The notes: generated from the letters alone by a model not told the origin. A stretch of 64,000 bases of DNA from Spirosoma sp. KCTC 42546 (GCF_006965485.1 NZ_CP041360.1:930001-994000); one strand, 5' to 3'. Numbered from the stretch's first letter, positions 16,710 to 25,801 are shown. Numbers and translations are program-made.

Positions 16710-18293
16710 ATGCACACCCTTTTGCCTTTTCTGCTCGCCATGATAGCCGCCATCGTGCTGCTGAATATGTGGGCCAACAAACTAAAAATTGCGTATCCGA
16801 TTCTGCTGGTTGTGGCTGGGTTGCTCGTTAGTTTTATTCCGGGACTGCCACAGGTACGAATCAATCCCGATCTTATCTTTTTTATTTTCCTGCCCCCACT
16901 CTTGTTTGAGGCTTCCTGGACGATCTCCTTCAAGGAGATGAAAAAATGGTGGCGTATCATTGGTAGTTTTGCCTTTCTGGTCGTGTTTTTTACCGCCTTG
17001 TCGGTCGCGGTAGTGGCTACCCAGTTCATTCCAGGCTTTACCATTGCGCTAGGTTTTTTATTGGGAGGAATCATCTCCCCGCCCGATGCGGTAAGTACAG
17101 GAGCCATCACCAAATTTGTCAAAATCCCCAAAGCTACGTCGGCTATTCTGGAAGGAGAAAGCCTGCTCAACGATGCATCCTCGCTAATCATTTTCCGGTT
17201 CGCCCTGATCGCTGTGGGTACCGGTCAGTTCATCTGGCAGCAGGCGGCTCTGAGTTTTGTCTGGATGGTGCTGGGGGGGGCGGGTATTGGCTTGCTGCTG
17301 GCCTGGATTTTTGTTCAGGCGCATAAACGCCTGCCTCTTGAGGCCCAATCAGCGATAGCCCTGACGCTCATTGAGCCCTATTTTATGTATTGGGTAGCCG
17401 AGCAGCTTCATTGCTCGGGCGTGCTGGCGGTAGTGAGTGGTGGCTTGTTTATGTCGACCAGGCGGCTGGTTTTTCTAAACAGTGCCAGCCGTATTCAGAG
17501 CTTTAGTGTTTGGGAAAGTTTTGTGTTCATCTTAAATGGTATTGTCTTTCTGATCATTGGTCTGGAGCTTCCCGAAATTGTGGAAGGGCTGCGCGCTAAA
17601 GGTATTCCGCTGGGAACCGCCATTGGCTATGGGGTATTGGCAACAGGGGTGTTAATTGCTGCCCGAATCATCAGTTCGTATGCGGCCTTACTGGCTACGT
17701 TTATCTTTCGCCCTGGCGTAATTCCTCGTGCCCGATCCAATAGACGGCGTTGGCTGATGCCCCTGCTGCTGGGTTGGACAGGTATGCGGGGTGTGGTGTC
17801 GCTGGCTGCGGCTTTAGCGATACCGATTACCTTAGAGAATGGTGTAGATTTTCCACAGAGGAACCTCATTCTGTTTATTACGTTTGTTGTGATCCTGCTT
17901 ACTCTGCTGGTACAGGGACTTACGCTCCCTTATTTAATAGCAAGGTCGAAGTTGTTTGAGGGCATAATCGAAGAGGAGTCCGAAGAATTGACCAGGCAAA
18001 AAATGAAGCAGGGCTTGAAACAACACGTCTACCAGTTTCTGAAAAACAACTATGAAAGCGAGCTGACGGGCTACGCTGGCATGGAGAAATTCATCAAGCA
18101 ATGGGAAGAGCGGGCCAAAGCCACCGACGATAGCTGGATGACCGAAAAGACAAAACTAATTTTTGTGGAAGTGCTGGAAAGCCAACGCCAATACCTAACC
18201 GAGCTCAATAAAGATCCGAAGATTGACGAAGATATTATCCGTCAACAGTTATATCAAATCGATCTGGAAGAAGAACGGTTGAAGATTATTTAA
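16710..18293 (+). CDS. CPA1-family Na+/H+ antiporter (NhaP-like)
   Basis: A 527-residue antiporter with about 12-13 membrane helices and a cytoplasmic C-terminal helical domain (about residues 415-527, rich in Glu, Lys and Arg). GGIISPPDAVSTGAI and GESLLNDASSLI carry the membrane-embedded acidic residues of the CPA1 transport site; RGVVSLAAALAIP is the conserved later helix. It exchanges Na+ or K+ for H+ across the inner membrane. It is coupled to the preceding hydrolase gene by a 3-base gap. An 18-bp perfect inverted repeat begins within its stop codon. Confidence 0.93.
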   Translation: MHTLLPFLLAMIAAIVLLNMWANKLKIAYPILLVVAGLLVSFIPGLPQVRINPDLIFFIFLPPLLFEASWTISFKEMKKWWRIIGSFAFLVVFFTALSVAVVATQFIPGFTIALGFLLGGIISPPDAVSTGAITKFVKIPKATSAILEGESLLNDASSLIIFRFALIAVGTGQFIWQQAALSFVWMVLGGAGIGLLLAWIFVQAHKRLPLEAQSAIALTLIEPYFMYWVAEQLHCSGVLAVVSGGLFMSTRRLVFLNSASRIQSFSVWESFVFILNGIVFLIIGLELPEIVEGLRAKGIPLGTAIGYGVLATGVLIAARIISSYAALLATFIFRPGVIPRARSNRRRWLMPLLLGWTGMRGVVSLAAALAIPITLENGVDFPQRNLILFITFVVILLTLLVQGLTLPYLIARSKLFEGIIEEESEELTRQKMKQGLKQHVYQFLKNNYESELTGYAGMEKFIKQWEERAKATDDSWMTEKTKLIFVEVLESQRQYLTELNKDPKIDEDIIRQQLYQIDLEEERLKII

Positions 18294-18344
18294 TTCTCAC
18301 AAAAAAATGGTGATTGCACAATTCAGCATTTTTTTGTGAGAATT
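18292..18344. terminator. Perfect 18-bp inverted repeat starting in the antiporter stop codon
   Basis: AATTCTCACAAAAAAATG (18292-18309) is exactly mirrored at 18327-18344 around a 17-base loop. It shares two bases with the TAA stop. The A-run/T-run inside the arms would give a weak-topped stem. The likely role is 3'-end formation for the antiporter transcript. Confidence 0.5.
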
Positions 18345-18465
18345 TGACATCACGACAGACATCCCGTATCGGAGCGAAAAGCCAATCAAACACGTTAGGA
18401 CCGTAAACGTACGCTATCAGCTAAATAAAGGTGGTTAAAAGATAGTCTTCGTTCGTGTCCAACGC

Positions 18466-18594
18466 TTACTCGCTTTCCTCCTGACTAGCCCGTTCCACCG
18501 TTTCTACAAACTCCTCCGTAGAAACGGTATGTATGTACGGATCGTCGACGTCTTCCTCCGAATCAGGTATATTCTCTGGATTAGCTAAACTCAT
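18466..18594 (-). CDS. Very small acidic protein, 42 residues
   Basis: An ORF of 43 codons starting MSLANPENIPDSEEDVDDPY and ending in ASQEESE. About one third of residues are Asp or Glu; there is no membrane segment. Composition and codon use look coding, but there is no recognised family, and no promoter box was found. It lies alone in the 450-bp gap between the antiporter and the DUF1810 gene. It could be a small antagonist or chaperone-like peptide, or a chance ORF. Confidence 0.4.
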   Translation of the reverse strand: MSLANPENIPDSEEDVDDPYIHTVSTEEFVETVERASQEESE

Positions 18595-18742
18595 GGAGCC
18601 GGAGTTAAAAGTCATAAGACAAGGGTGAAGGACTTGAACCGCTAGGCCTTACCAAATCAACTCGATTTACGGAAGTCCTATACTTTTCCAGTTATAGAAC
18701 GAATATACGAGTCTGTAAATAGAAATGGTTTTTTGTTGTTAA

Positions 18743-19183
18743 CTAACTGGTTGAGGAGCTGTTTTTGACAATTGCCAGGGTTCGTTGATCCGGTATGCCG
18801 TTAAAATACTTACCTAAGACCGCTTGAAAAACAGGATCTGTCTGATCCAGGAGGCTAAAAAGGGTCATACTGGAGTGTAATTTCAAATCGTCTGGATTGC
18901 CCAGAATTTGATTGGCCGATTTTCCCTCAATCTGAAGCATTGCGTTGGCTATTTCAACCAAACGGTTTCCTAGTATTGGATGCTCTAAGTAGTCGCGGGC
19001 TTCCTGAATGTCGTTAATGGCGTAGAATCGGGCGGTTTCACTAACGCCTAATCCGGCAATCTGGGGGAAAATATACCACATCCAGTGGGTCTGCTTTCGC
19101 CCGTTCCTGATTTCGGCTAAGGCTCTGGAATAGTTGGTATCCTGAGCGTCTAAAAAGCGCTTTAGGGAATGATCTGTTTTCAT
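18743..19183 (-). CDS. DUF1810 family protein
   Basis: A 146-residue cytoplasmic protein that matches the DUF1810 pattern: RFLDAQDTNYSRALAEIRNG, then KQTHWMWYIFPQIAGLG near residue 35, YLEHPILGNRL and DDLKLHSSMTLFS. The family is common in bacteria and its function is not established. The ATG at 19183 (MKTDHSLKRFLDAQ) is chosen because the family N-terminus lies just after it; the ATG at 19225 adds 14 unlikely residues. It is probably transcribed alone. Confidence 0.88.
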   Translation of the reverse strand: MKTDHSLKRFLDAQDTNYSRALAEIRNGRKQTHWMWYIFPQIAGLGVSETARFYAINDIQEARDYLEHPILGNRLVEIANAMLQIEGKSANQILGNPDDLKLHSSMTLFSLLDQTDPVFQAVLGKYFNGIPDQRTLAIVKNSSSTS

Positions 19184-19284
19184 TGACGTTTGAGTCGGGA
19201 AACAAAGTAGCCTTCGTCCGAACATCCTCTTAACTGGCGAACGTGGCTAGTTGTTAGCTATCCCCTTCACTAATGAAGGGACAT

Positions 19285-20277
19285 TCACTGGTTTAAGGTA
19301 GTTAAGAACCTTTCTGGATAGCGTGTCCCTGACACGACTCCGGCGGGCAGGATTGCTTCAATGGTTTGTAAGTCTTCCCCGGTGAGTTGCACGTTTTCGG
19401 ATGCCATGTTTTCTTCTAGGTGATTGATGCGTTTGGAGCCGGGGATGGTAATTAGATCGTCGCCCTGGGCCAGCACCCACGCAATTGCTAACTGGGCTGG
19501 CGTACACCCTTTTTCGGCGGCCAGCGTTCTGACCTTTTCGACCAGCTCAAGATTTTTGTAAAAGTTCTCACCCTGGTAGCGTGGCATGTGTATACGGCTG
19601 TCTTTGAGATCGTCGGGCGTTCTGATTTCTCCGCTTAGAAAACCCCGGCTTAGCGGGGCATAGGCCACCAGACCGATACCCAATTCGCGAATGGTGGGAA
19701 GGACTTCCGCTTCGATATCGCGAGTCCAGAGTGAGTACTCTATCTGTAGTGCAGTGATAGGATGCACACCAGCCGCCTTGCGGATAGAAGCTGCGGATGC
19801 TTCAGAGAGACCAATGTAACGAATCACACCTTTTTCTACCAGATCATCCAGGGCACCAACCGTGTCTTCAATAGGCACATTGGCATCTACCCGTGCAGGG
19901 GTATATAGATCAATGTAATCCGTTTTAAGGCGTTGGAGACTGTAAAAAACAGCGTTGCGAAGGTAATCAGGACGGCCAGTTACCGAACCTGGACCCATGG
20001 ATTTGTTAGGCCCGGCAGTAACCAACTGACCGGTTTTTACCGAGAGGAAGGCTTGATTACGTTTGCCTTTGATAGCCTGAGCAATTAGCTCTTCATTGTG
20101 GCCTGTACGGTAGTAATCGGCAGTATCTAAAAAGTTGTGTCCGAGTTCAAGAGCTCGTTCAATAGTGGCGATGGATTCTGTATCGTCGGATTGTCCGTAG
20201 GCACCCGACATGCCCATACAGCCTAAACCAATTGCCGATACCAGGGGCCCATTTGTTCCTAGTTTTCTGTTCATCAT
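19285..20277 (-). CDS. Aldo/keto reductase
   Basis: A 330-residue NADPH-dependent aldo/keto reductase of the YajO/AKR13-like group. [23 protein letters not shown] opens the barrel. NFLDTADYY (active-site Asp and Tyr), FLSVKTG (Lys) and the [13 protein letters not shown] strand follow; the last has TPAR where many members have H-x-x-[16 protein letters not shown] and [15 protein letters not shown] are the cofactor-side motifs. The missing His in the TPARVD strand may alter catalysis. An AraC-type regulator gene lies 63 bp upstream in the same direction and may control it. Confidence 0.9.
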   Translation of the reverse strand: MMNRKLGTNGPLVSAIGLGCMGMSGAYGQSDDTESIATIERALELGHNFLDTADYYRTGHNEELIAQAIKGKRNQAFLSVKTGQLVTAGPNKSMGPGSVTGRPDYLRNAVFYSLQRLKTDYIDLYTPARVDANVPIEDTVGALDDLVEKGVIRYIGLSEASAASIRKAAGVHPITALQIEYSLWTRDIEAEVLPTIRELGIGLVAYAPLSRGFLSGEIRTPDDLKDSRIHMPRYQGENFYKNLELVEKVRTLAAEKGCTPAQLAIAWVLAQGDDLITIPGSKRINHLEENMASENVQLTGEDLQTIEAILPAGVVSGTRYPERFLTTLNQ

Positions 20278-20340
20278 TTGTGTATTCAGTAGGAGAGCAA
20301 AGGTCTGGGGAACCGCAGAAAAGGAGCCGGATAAATCGTA

Positions 20341-21198
20341 TTAGTTCCCGGACAAATCCTGAATGAAGGTGGCAATTGTTTGGCCAGTTACTTTTTTAAA
20401 CAAACGTGAGAAGTAGTCAGGATCGTTGAAACCCAGGTCGTAGGCTAGCTCCTTGATAGAGCTTTCAGCATAGTAGAGACGACGTTTTGCTTCCAGTATG
20501 AGCCGGTTGGTGATGAATTCTTTAGGAGAAAGGCCGGAGTAGTGTTTAACTATGGAGTATAAACTGTTGGTGTTGAGGGCGAGTTTTTTTGCAATTTCAT
20601 GGACGGTGGTATGATCGGTGAGGTTGTTTTCTACAAACAGTTTGAAACGAATGTACTGGGAAAGTTTGTCGTCTGCTGGACTTTTGGCCGTGGAAAAATA
20701 AGCGGTATTGATTTCGGTCAACAGGCTATTGAGGTGGGCCAGAATAAGCTCAGGATCGGTATCCACCGCGCTTAATAAGTCGAGCAGTATGTCAAAGATA
20801 GAGTTGAGCCGGGCAGCAGCCGATGACGTGAATTGTATTTTTTGATTGTTGAATGGATTAATGAGGAAGGGATACTGTTTGGGCAATAGAGCAAGACAAT
20901 TTTCATCAAAACCCAGCTTGAAATAATCGGTGCCTTTATTGGTTACCGGGAGTCGGTGGATTTGGTGAGGCAGGATGAATAAGAGCTCGTTGTTATTTAT
21001 ATCGAATTGCTGGAGATCAACGCCATGCTGAGTGCGGCCTTCCCGCATAAAAAGGAAAAAGTAGTATGGTTTTCGTTGGGTAAGGCCGTATTGATCCGCG
21101 ATTTCGGGAGGAAGATGGCCGAATGTAGGCGAGATAAGCCGGATAGAGAGCTTGTGGTTTTGTTTATAGAGATTAAAAAACGATTCGCTGGCTTGCAT
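20341..21198 (-). CDS. AraC-family transcriptional regulator
   Basis: A 285-residue regulator. The N-terminal two thirds form a cupin-like sensing domain (LQQFDINNNELLFILPHQIHRLPV). The C-terminal HTH pair is clear: TTVHEIAKKLALNTNSLYSIVKHYSGLSP, then SIKELAYDLGFNDPDYFSRLFKKVTGQTI at the end. AraC members of this type usually activate a neighbouring gene; the aldo/keto reductase downstream is the obvious candidate. No operator repeat is evident upstream. Confidence 0.92.
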   Translation of the reverse strand: MQASESFFNLYKQNHKLSIRLISPTFGHLPPEIADQYGLTQRKPYYFFLFMREGRTQHGVDLQQFDINNNELLFILPHQIHRLPVTNKGTDYFKLGFDENCLALLPKQYPFLINPFNNQKIQFTSSAAARLNSIFDILLDLLSAVDTDPELILAHLNSLLTEINTAYFSTAKSPADDKLSQYIRFKLFVENNLTDHTTVHEIAKKLALNTNSLYSIVKHYSGLSPKEFITNRLILEAKRRLYYAESSIKELAYDLGFNDPDYFSRLFKKVTGQTIATFIQDLSGN

Positions 21199-21562
21199 AG
21201 GGTAAAACTAGCGAAAATAGTAGCTGAGGATCGAGGAGCGATGAAGTCCGAATAACTCTTTTATGGCTTTAAAGGCCTTGAGCTGGCTTTGTGCGGTACA
21301 CACTAAGGCAATTATGGGCCAAGCCAAGTTGTGTGCCGATATTGGGATATTTATCCAGAATGATGATAAAACGTGCAGGAGCAGGATTGTCGGGTTATTC
21401 GAACCTTCCAGTTTTTAGGTTGTTCTACTACTCGTTTGACACTTTTCCTGGTCGATTACTAGTTGTAGGGTTGGACTAAGAAGTGGCAGCTAACTCTCAA
21501 AATGTAGTACTATTAATTGAAAAAGCCGCTTACCATTTCTGCTAAGCGGCTGATTATCAATG
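21199..21562. other. Gap between AraC gene and tRNA, no gene seen
   Basis: Apart from the tRNA terminator at 21519-21551, I see no convincing coding frame or repeat. A 62-codon plus-strand frame (21291-21479) has low-quality composition. Confidence 0.6.
21519..21551 (-). terminator. Intrinsic terminator of the tRNA transcript
   Basis: On the minus strand AGCCGCTTA pairs with TAAGCGGCT around a 10-base loop and is followed by TTTTT. It starts 11 bp after the tRNA 3' end. Confidence 0.85.
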
Positions 21563-21636
21563 TGGGCCAGGTAGGGCTCGAACCTACGACTTACTGATTA
21601 TGAGTCAGGCACTCTAACCAACTGAGTTACAAGCCC
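21563..21636 (-). tRNA. tRNA with anticodon CAT (Met; Ile2 not excluded)
   Basis: A 74-nt cloverleaf on the minus strand: acceptor GGGCTTG/CTGGCCC with one mismatch and one wobble, D-arm with GTTGGTTAGAG, anticodon loop CTCATAA on a TGACT-like stem, T-arm GTAGG-TTCGAGC-CCTAC, discriminator A. CCA is not encoded. The first pair is G-C and no initiator features are evident, so elongator Met fits; a CAT tRNA read as Ile after lysidine modification cannot be excluded by eye. A terminator follows and a -7 box lies upstream. Confidence 0.9.
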
Positions 21637-21667
21637 GTTGCTGATTGATTGCTCAGATTCAGCGATG

Positions 21668-21675
21668 CAAATTTA
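21668..21675 (-). promoter_or_regulatory. -7 box (TAAATTTG) of the tRNA gene
   Basis: TAAATTTG on the minus strand ends 31 bp before the tRNA 5' end and matches TAnnTTTG. The -33 element is unclear. Confidence 0.45.
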
Positions 21676-21769
21676 CGGATTTTTTTGACAGAATGGCAGA
21701 ATTGACCGGATTTTTGGTCTATTATCTCATCAATTCATACCCATAATCCGGCTGTAATCCTATCTGAAC

Positions 21770-21777
21770 TATCTTTG
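21770..21777 (+). promoter_or_regulatory. -7 box (TATCTTTG) four bases before the HD-hydrolase ATG
   Basis: TATCTTTG ends 4 bases before ATG 21782. With the usual -7 placement, transcription would start at or beside the A of ATG, implying a leaderless mRNA. No TTG stands at 19-21 bases upstream. Confidence 0.5.
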
Positions 21778-21781
21778 CTTG

Positions 21782-23038
21782 ATGGCAACGCCGAACAAGA
21801 AGAAGATCCTGAATGACCCTGTTTATGGGTTTATTACCATACCAACTGAGTTGCTCTTCGATTTAGTCGAGCATCCCTACTTTCAGCGACTCCGTCGGAT
21901 TAAGCAACTGGGTTTGTCGGAATACGTTTATCCAGGGGCGCTGCATACACGCTTTCACCATGCGCTGGGTGCTATGCACCTGATGGGGCAGGCAATGAGT
22001 ACCCTCCAAAGCAAAGGTCATGCAATTACCAGCGAGGAATGCGAAGCGGCACAGATTGCTATTCTGTTGCATGACGTTGGGCATGGGCCATTTTCGCATG
22101 TATTGGAATGCTGTTTACTGGATAACGTGCCACACGAACAGATATCGCTGATGCTCATGCATGACCTTAATCGGCAATTTGGAGGAGCATTGTCGCTGGC
22201 TATCCAAATGTTTGAGGGAACGTACAAAAGGCCGTTTTTCCATCAGCTCATTTCGAGCCAGTTAGATATGGATCGGATGGATTACCTCAACCGCGACGGG
22301 TACTATACGGGGGTAGCTGAAGGGGCCATTGGAGCCGAGCGTATTATTAAAATGCTGGATTTGGTCGACGATCAGTTAGTTGTGGAGGCTAAAGGCATTC
22401 TGAGTGTCGAAAATTTCCTGAACGCCAGACGACTGATGTACTGGCAGGTTTATTTGCACAAGACCTCAATTTGCTGCGAGTCGATGCTGATTCAGATTTT
22501 GCGACGGGCACGCTTTCTAAGCCGTCAGGCGAGTGGCGAGCCAGTCTTTGCTTCCGATGCGTTCCGGATGTTTCTATGCGAGAGTATATCACTAACTGAT
22601 TTTCAGACAAACCATATTTATCTTGATGCCTTCACCAAATTAGATGATTTCGACATTTGGACCTGTATTAAGGAGGGCGCTTCGCACTCGGACCCGGTGT
22701 TGTCCATGCTTTGCCAGATGTTACTTGATCGGAAGTTATTTAAAATCATGCTGTCGACGGAGCCGTTCGCGGGTGAGTTGTTAACCCAGCTCGAAAGTCA
22801 ATTGCGACAGACAGGAATGCCCGATGACTGGCTTTCGTATTTTCTGGTGGAAGGCCAGGCAACAAATGCGGCTTACCTCCCCTCAGGCGATCGTATTGCT
22901 ATTAAATTAAAATCAGGGAAAGTGATTGACATTGCCGATGCATCGGATCTGTCAAATATCCAGGTACTCACCAATATTGTTCGTCGATATTACGTTTGCT
23001 GGGCAAGGAATTTGGTTTTTAGTAAAGGAGTAAAGTAG
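21782..23038 (+). CDS. HD-domain phosphohydrolase (dNTPase/SAMHD1-like)
   Basis: A 418-residue HD-superfamily hydrolase. HTRFHHALGAMHLM (about residues 60-73), ILLHDVGHGPFSH (HD pair) and SSQLDMDRMDYLNRDGYYTGV (final Asp) form the metal-binding H...HD...D set. Relatives act on dNTPs or nucleotide-like substrates. The start is ATG at 21782; a TTG just before it is not needed. Gene order HD hydrolase, lpxD, lpxC-fabZ, lpxA is, from memory, common in Bacteroidota, but a link to lipid A is not shown. Confidence 0.9.
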   Translation: MATPNKKKILNDPVYGFITIPTELLFDLVEHPYFQRLRRIKQLGLSEYVYPGALHTRFHHALGAMHLMGQAMSTLQSKGHAITSEECEAAQIAILLHDVGHGPFSHVLECCLLDNVPHEQISLMLMHDLNRQFGGALSLAIQMFEGTYKRPFFHQLISSQLDMDRMDYLNRDGYYTGVAEGAIGAERIIKMLDLVDDQLVVEAKGILSVENFLNARRLMYWQVYLHKTSICCESMLIQILRRARFLSRQASGEPVFASDAFRMFLCESISLTDFQTNHIYLDAFTKLDDFDIWTCIKEGASHSDPVLSMLCQMLLDRKLFKIMLSTEPFAGELLTQLESQLRQTGMPDDWLSYFLVEGQATNAAYLPSGDRIAIKLKSGKVIDIADASDLSNIQVLTNIVRRYYVCWARNLVFSKGVK

Positions 23039-23165
23039 GTGGAGTGAGTGAAGTAAGTGAAATGGGTGGAGTATATTAAGGGAGTAGCGTACATATTCTG
23101 GGGTTGACTCACTCAACCAACTCCACTTATTTCTCCAACTCCATTCACTCTACCTACTTCACTTG
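23039..23165. repeat. GTGAGTGAAGTAAG-word inverted repeat
   Basis: The first half holds GGAGTGAGTGAAGTAAGTG and GGGTGGAG; the second half holds complementary words ACTCACTCAACCAACTCCAC and CACTCTACCTACTTCACT. The two halves form a long imperfect hairpin in the HD hydrolase-lpxD spacer. Confidence 0.6.
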
Positions 23166-23260
23166 CAGAACAAATTGCGGAAAAGTGCAATTTGTTAGCT
23201 ACCTTAGCGGCCTTATTTCCCGCTAATAATGGGTGTTTTGCGACGGCAGTCATAAAATAT

Positions 23261-24289
23261 ATGAAGTTTACAGTTAAGCAGATCGCTACACTGCTTGGGG
23301 GCGAAGTTGCCGGAAACGATGCGCTGACAATCACCGGATTAGCTAAAATTGAAGAGGGAAAGCCAGGCGATATATCGTTTCTGTCTAACCTCAAATATGA
23401 ATCACATCTGTACACCACTCAGGTATCAGCTGTGATTGTTGATCGGTCGTTTGAACCTAAAAAGCCGGTTTCGCCTGCATTGATATTTGTAGAAAATTCC
23501 TACTCCGCTTTTACGCAACTGCTGGAAGAATACCATAAGCAATTAATTTTTGCCCGAGTTGGTATTGAACAACCATCGTATATCGGCGACGGTAGTCAGG
23601 TGGGTGAGCAGATTTATCGGGGTGCGTTTTCCTATATTGGCCGTAACTGCCAGATTGGAGAGAGTGTAAAAATATACCCTCACGCTTACATTGGCAACAA
23701 TGTTCGTATTGGTGATAATACCATTATTCATCCGGGCGTGCGGATTCTGGATAACTGTATTATCGGCCAATACTGTGTTATCCACCCTAATGCGGTGATC
23801 GGTAGCGAAGGGTTTGGGTTTGCTCCACAGTCAGACGGTACCTACAAAACAATTCCGCAGTTGGGTAATGTTATTCTGGAAGATTATGTAAACATTGGCT
23901 CTGGAACTACAGTGGATTGTGCCACTATGGGTTCAACGATTATCCGGCGAGGAGCTAAACTGGATAATCTGATCCAGATTGGTCATAATGTTGAGATTGG
24001 TAAAAACACCGTTATTGCTGCTCAAACGGGCATATCAGGCTCTACCAAACTGGGTGATAATTGTGTTATTGCCGGTCAGGTTGGATTTGCCGGTCACCTC
24101 AGCATTGCCAATGGTACAAAAGTTGGCGCGCAGTCGGGAGTAGGGAAAAGTATTGACGAGGAGGGTACAGCCATTAATAGTTCGCCCGCTTTTGGTTTGA
24201 AAGAAAGTATGCGGTCATTGGCTGTGTTTCGGCGTTTACCAGAGCTGGATCAACGGATAACAAAGTTGGAGAAGAAAAACGAAAAATAG
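23261..24289 (+). CDS. lpxD: UDP-3-O-acylglucosamine N-acyltransferase (LpxD)
   Basis: A 342-residue left-handed beta-helix acyltransferase. LpxD adds the N-linked 3-hydroxyacyl chain in the third step of lipid A synthesis, using acyl-ACP in the cytoplasm. An N-terminal uridine-binding domain (MKFTVKQIATLLGGEVAGND) is followed by many hexapeptide repeats (IGRNCQIGESVKIYPHAYIG and onward), the catalytic His in IQIGHNVEIGKN, and a C-terminal helical tail (RSLAVFRRLPELDQRI). The ATG at 23261 is the family start; the longer frame runs into spacer. lpxC-fabZ and lpxA follow. Confidence 0.96.
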   Translation: MKFTVKQIATLLGGEVAGNDALTITGLAKIEEGKPGDISFLSNLKYESHLYTTQVSAVIVDRSFEPKKPVSPALIFVENSYSAFTQLLEEYHKQLIFARVGIEQPSYIGDGSQVGEQIYRGAFSYIGRNCQIGESVKIYPHAYIGNNVRIGDNTIIHPGVRILDNCIIGQYCVIHPNAVIGSEGFGFAPQSDGTYKTIPQLGNVILEDYVNIGSGTTVDCATMGSTIIRRGAKLDNLIQIGHNVEIGKNTVIAAQTGISGSTKLGDNCVIAGQVGFAGHLSIANGTKVGAQSGVGKSIDEEGTAINSSPAFGLKESMRSLAVFRRLPELDQRITKLEKKNEK

Positions 24290-24360
24290 TTTACGGTTTA
24301 CGATTTACGGTTTACGGTTGGCTGACGCGCCAGTTCTTCCCGCGTTAGCCAACCGTAAAC
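24290..24360. repeat. GTTTACG tandem words ending in a 20-bp stem-loop
   Basis: Four tandem copies of (G/A)TTTACG begin at 24290. The last continues into GTTTACGGTTGGCTGACGCG (24310-24329), matched by its inverse at 24341-24360 with a single mismatch, around an 11-base loop. It sits inside the lpx operon between lpxD and lpxC-fabZ. Confidence 0.7.
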
Positions 24361-24406
24361 TGAAAACTGAAAACTGTAAATCGCGCCGGCGATCCGGTGA
24401 AAACGA

Positions 24407-25801
24407 ATGAATACCAAACAACAGACCATTCAGAAAGCCATTTCGGTATCGGGGGTAGGTCTCCATACGGGCGTTCAGGCAACGATGACGTTTTTGCCAG
24501 CGCCAACGAATCACGGATATAAATTCCAGCGAGTCGACCTGCCGGGGCAACCCATTGTGGATGCCGATGTAGACAACGTTGTGGATCTCTCCCGGGGAAC
24601 AACCATTGAGCAAAGTGGTGCCCGGATTCATACGGTTGAACACACACTGGCCGCACTGGTTGGTTTGCAGTTAGACAACGTCCTGATTCAGTTAGATGGC
24701 CCTGAGCCTCCAATTATGGATGGTTCATCTATTCAGTTTATCGATGCCCTGCGCGATGCCGGTATTGAGGAACAGAATGCCACCCGGAATTACTTCGAGG
24801 TGAGCGAATACGTTCACTATCGCCTTCCTGAAAAAGATATCGAACTGGCTGCGTTGCCCTTGAACGATTACCGGATAACGGTGATGGTTGATTACAACTC
24901 GCGGGTTATTAGTAGTCAACACGCATATCTGAACGACATTAGTCAGTTTCCTGAACAGATCGCTAACTGTCGGACGTTCGTATTTCTGCATGAGCTGGAA
25001 GCGCTGTATAAGCAGAACCTCATTAAAGGGGGAGACCTTACCAATGCTATCGTTATTGTAGATCGCGATGTGCAGGATGGAGAGCTGGATTATCTGGCCG
25101 ATTTGCTTCACAAGCCCAAGGTGAGTGTGAACAAACAGGAGGGTATTCTGAACAATATCAAGCTGCATTACCCAAATGAGATGGCCCGCCATAAACTGCT
25201 TGACGTAGTAGGTGATCTGGCGTTGATTGGTCGGCCTATCAAGGCGCAAATCCTGGCTGCCCGGCCTGGGCACGCGGCTAACGTAGCCTTTGCCAAAAAG
25301 ATTAAGAAACTCATTCAAAAAAATGCGGCCAATCAGGTGCCGCAGTACGACCCGATGCAACCACCGGTACTGGATATAAATCGGATCTCGCAGTTACTGC
25401 CTCACCGCTATCCGTTTCAAATGATTGATAAAATCATTGCCCTGGACGAAAATAGCGTGGTGGGTATCAAGAATGTGACCATGAATGAGCCGTTTTTTCC
25501 GGGGCATTTCCCTGGCAATCCGGTTATGCCAGGTGTCATGCAGCTTGAAGCTATGGCACAAACGGGTGGAATTCTGGTACTTAGCACCGTGCCCGACCCT
25601 GAAAACTATTGGCCATTTTTGGTAGGCATTGAGAATTGCCGATTCCGGCGCAACGTTTTGCCTGGCGATACCGTAATATTTAGATGTGAGTTTACCTCCC
25701 CTATGAAGCGCGGTATCGTTAAAATGCAGGGCCGCGGCTACGTTGCGAACCAACTGGTATGCGAAGCTGATATGATTGCCAGTCTGGTTAAAAAGAAATA
25801 G
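24407..25801 (+). CDS. lpxC/fabZ: Bifunctional LpxC-FabZ (deacetylase plus 3-hydroxyacyl-ACP dehydratase)
   Basis: A 464-residue fusion. Residues 1-305 are LpxC, the committed zinc deacetylase of lipid A synthesis: HTVEH (75-79), then HKLLD (H262, D266), then the catalytic His near 289 (RPGHAANV). Residues 320-464 are FabZ, the fatty-acid-cycle dehydratase: LLPHRYPFQMID and FFPGHFPGNPVMPGVMQLEA with the active His and Glu. The fusion is a known Bacteroidota arrangement and couples use of 3-hydroxyacyl-ACP by lipid A and by phospholipid synthesis. lpxD and lpxA flank it. Confidence 0.97.
   Translation: MNTKQQTIQKAISVSGVGLHTGVQATMTFLPAPTNHGYKFQRVDLPGQPIVDADVDNVVDLSRGTTIEQSGARIHTVEHTLAALVGLQLDNVLIQLDGPEPPIMDGSSIQFIDALRDAGIEEQNATRNYFEVSEYVHYRLPEKDIELAALPLNDYRITVMVDYNSRVISSQHAYLNDISQFPEQIANCRTFVFLHELEALYKQNLIKGGDLTNAIVIVDRDVQDGELDYLADLLHKPKVSVNKQEGILNNIKLHYPNEMARHKLLDVVGDLALIGRPIKAQILAARPGHAANVAFAKKIKKLIQKNAANQVPQYDPMQPPVLDINRISQLLPHRYPFQMIDKIIALDENSVVGIKNVTMNEPFFPGHFPGNPVMPGVMQLEAMAQTGGILVLSTVPDPENYWPFLVGIENCRFRRNVLPGDTVIFRCEFTSPMKRGIVKMQGRGYVANQLVCEADMIASLVKKK

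Noticed and set aside
23192..23260. Extension of LpxD upstream of 23261
   Set aside because: It runs through spacer and does not match the LpxD N-terminus.
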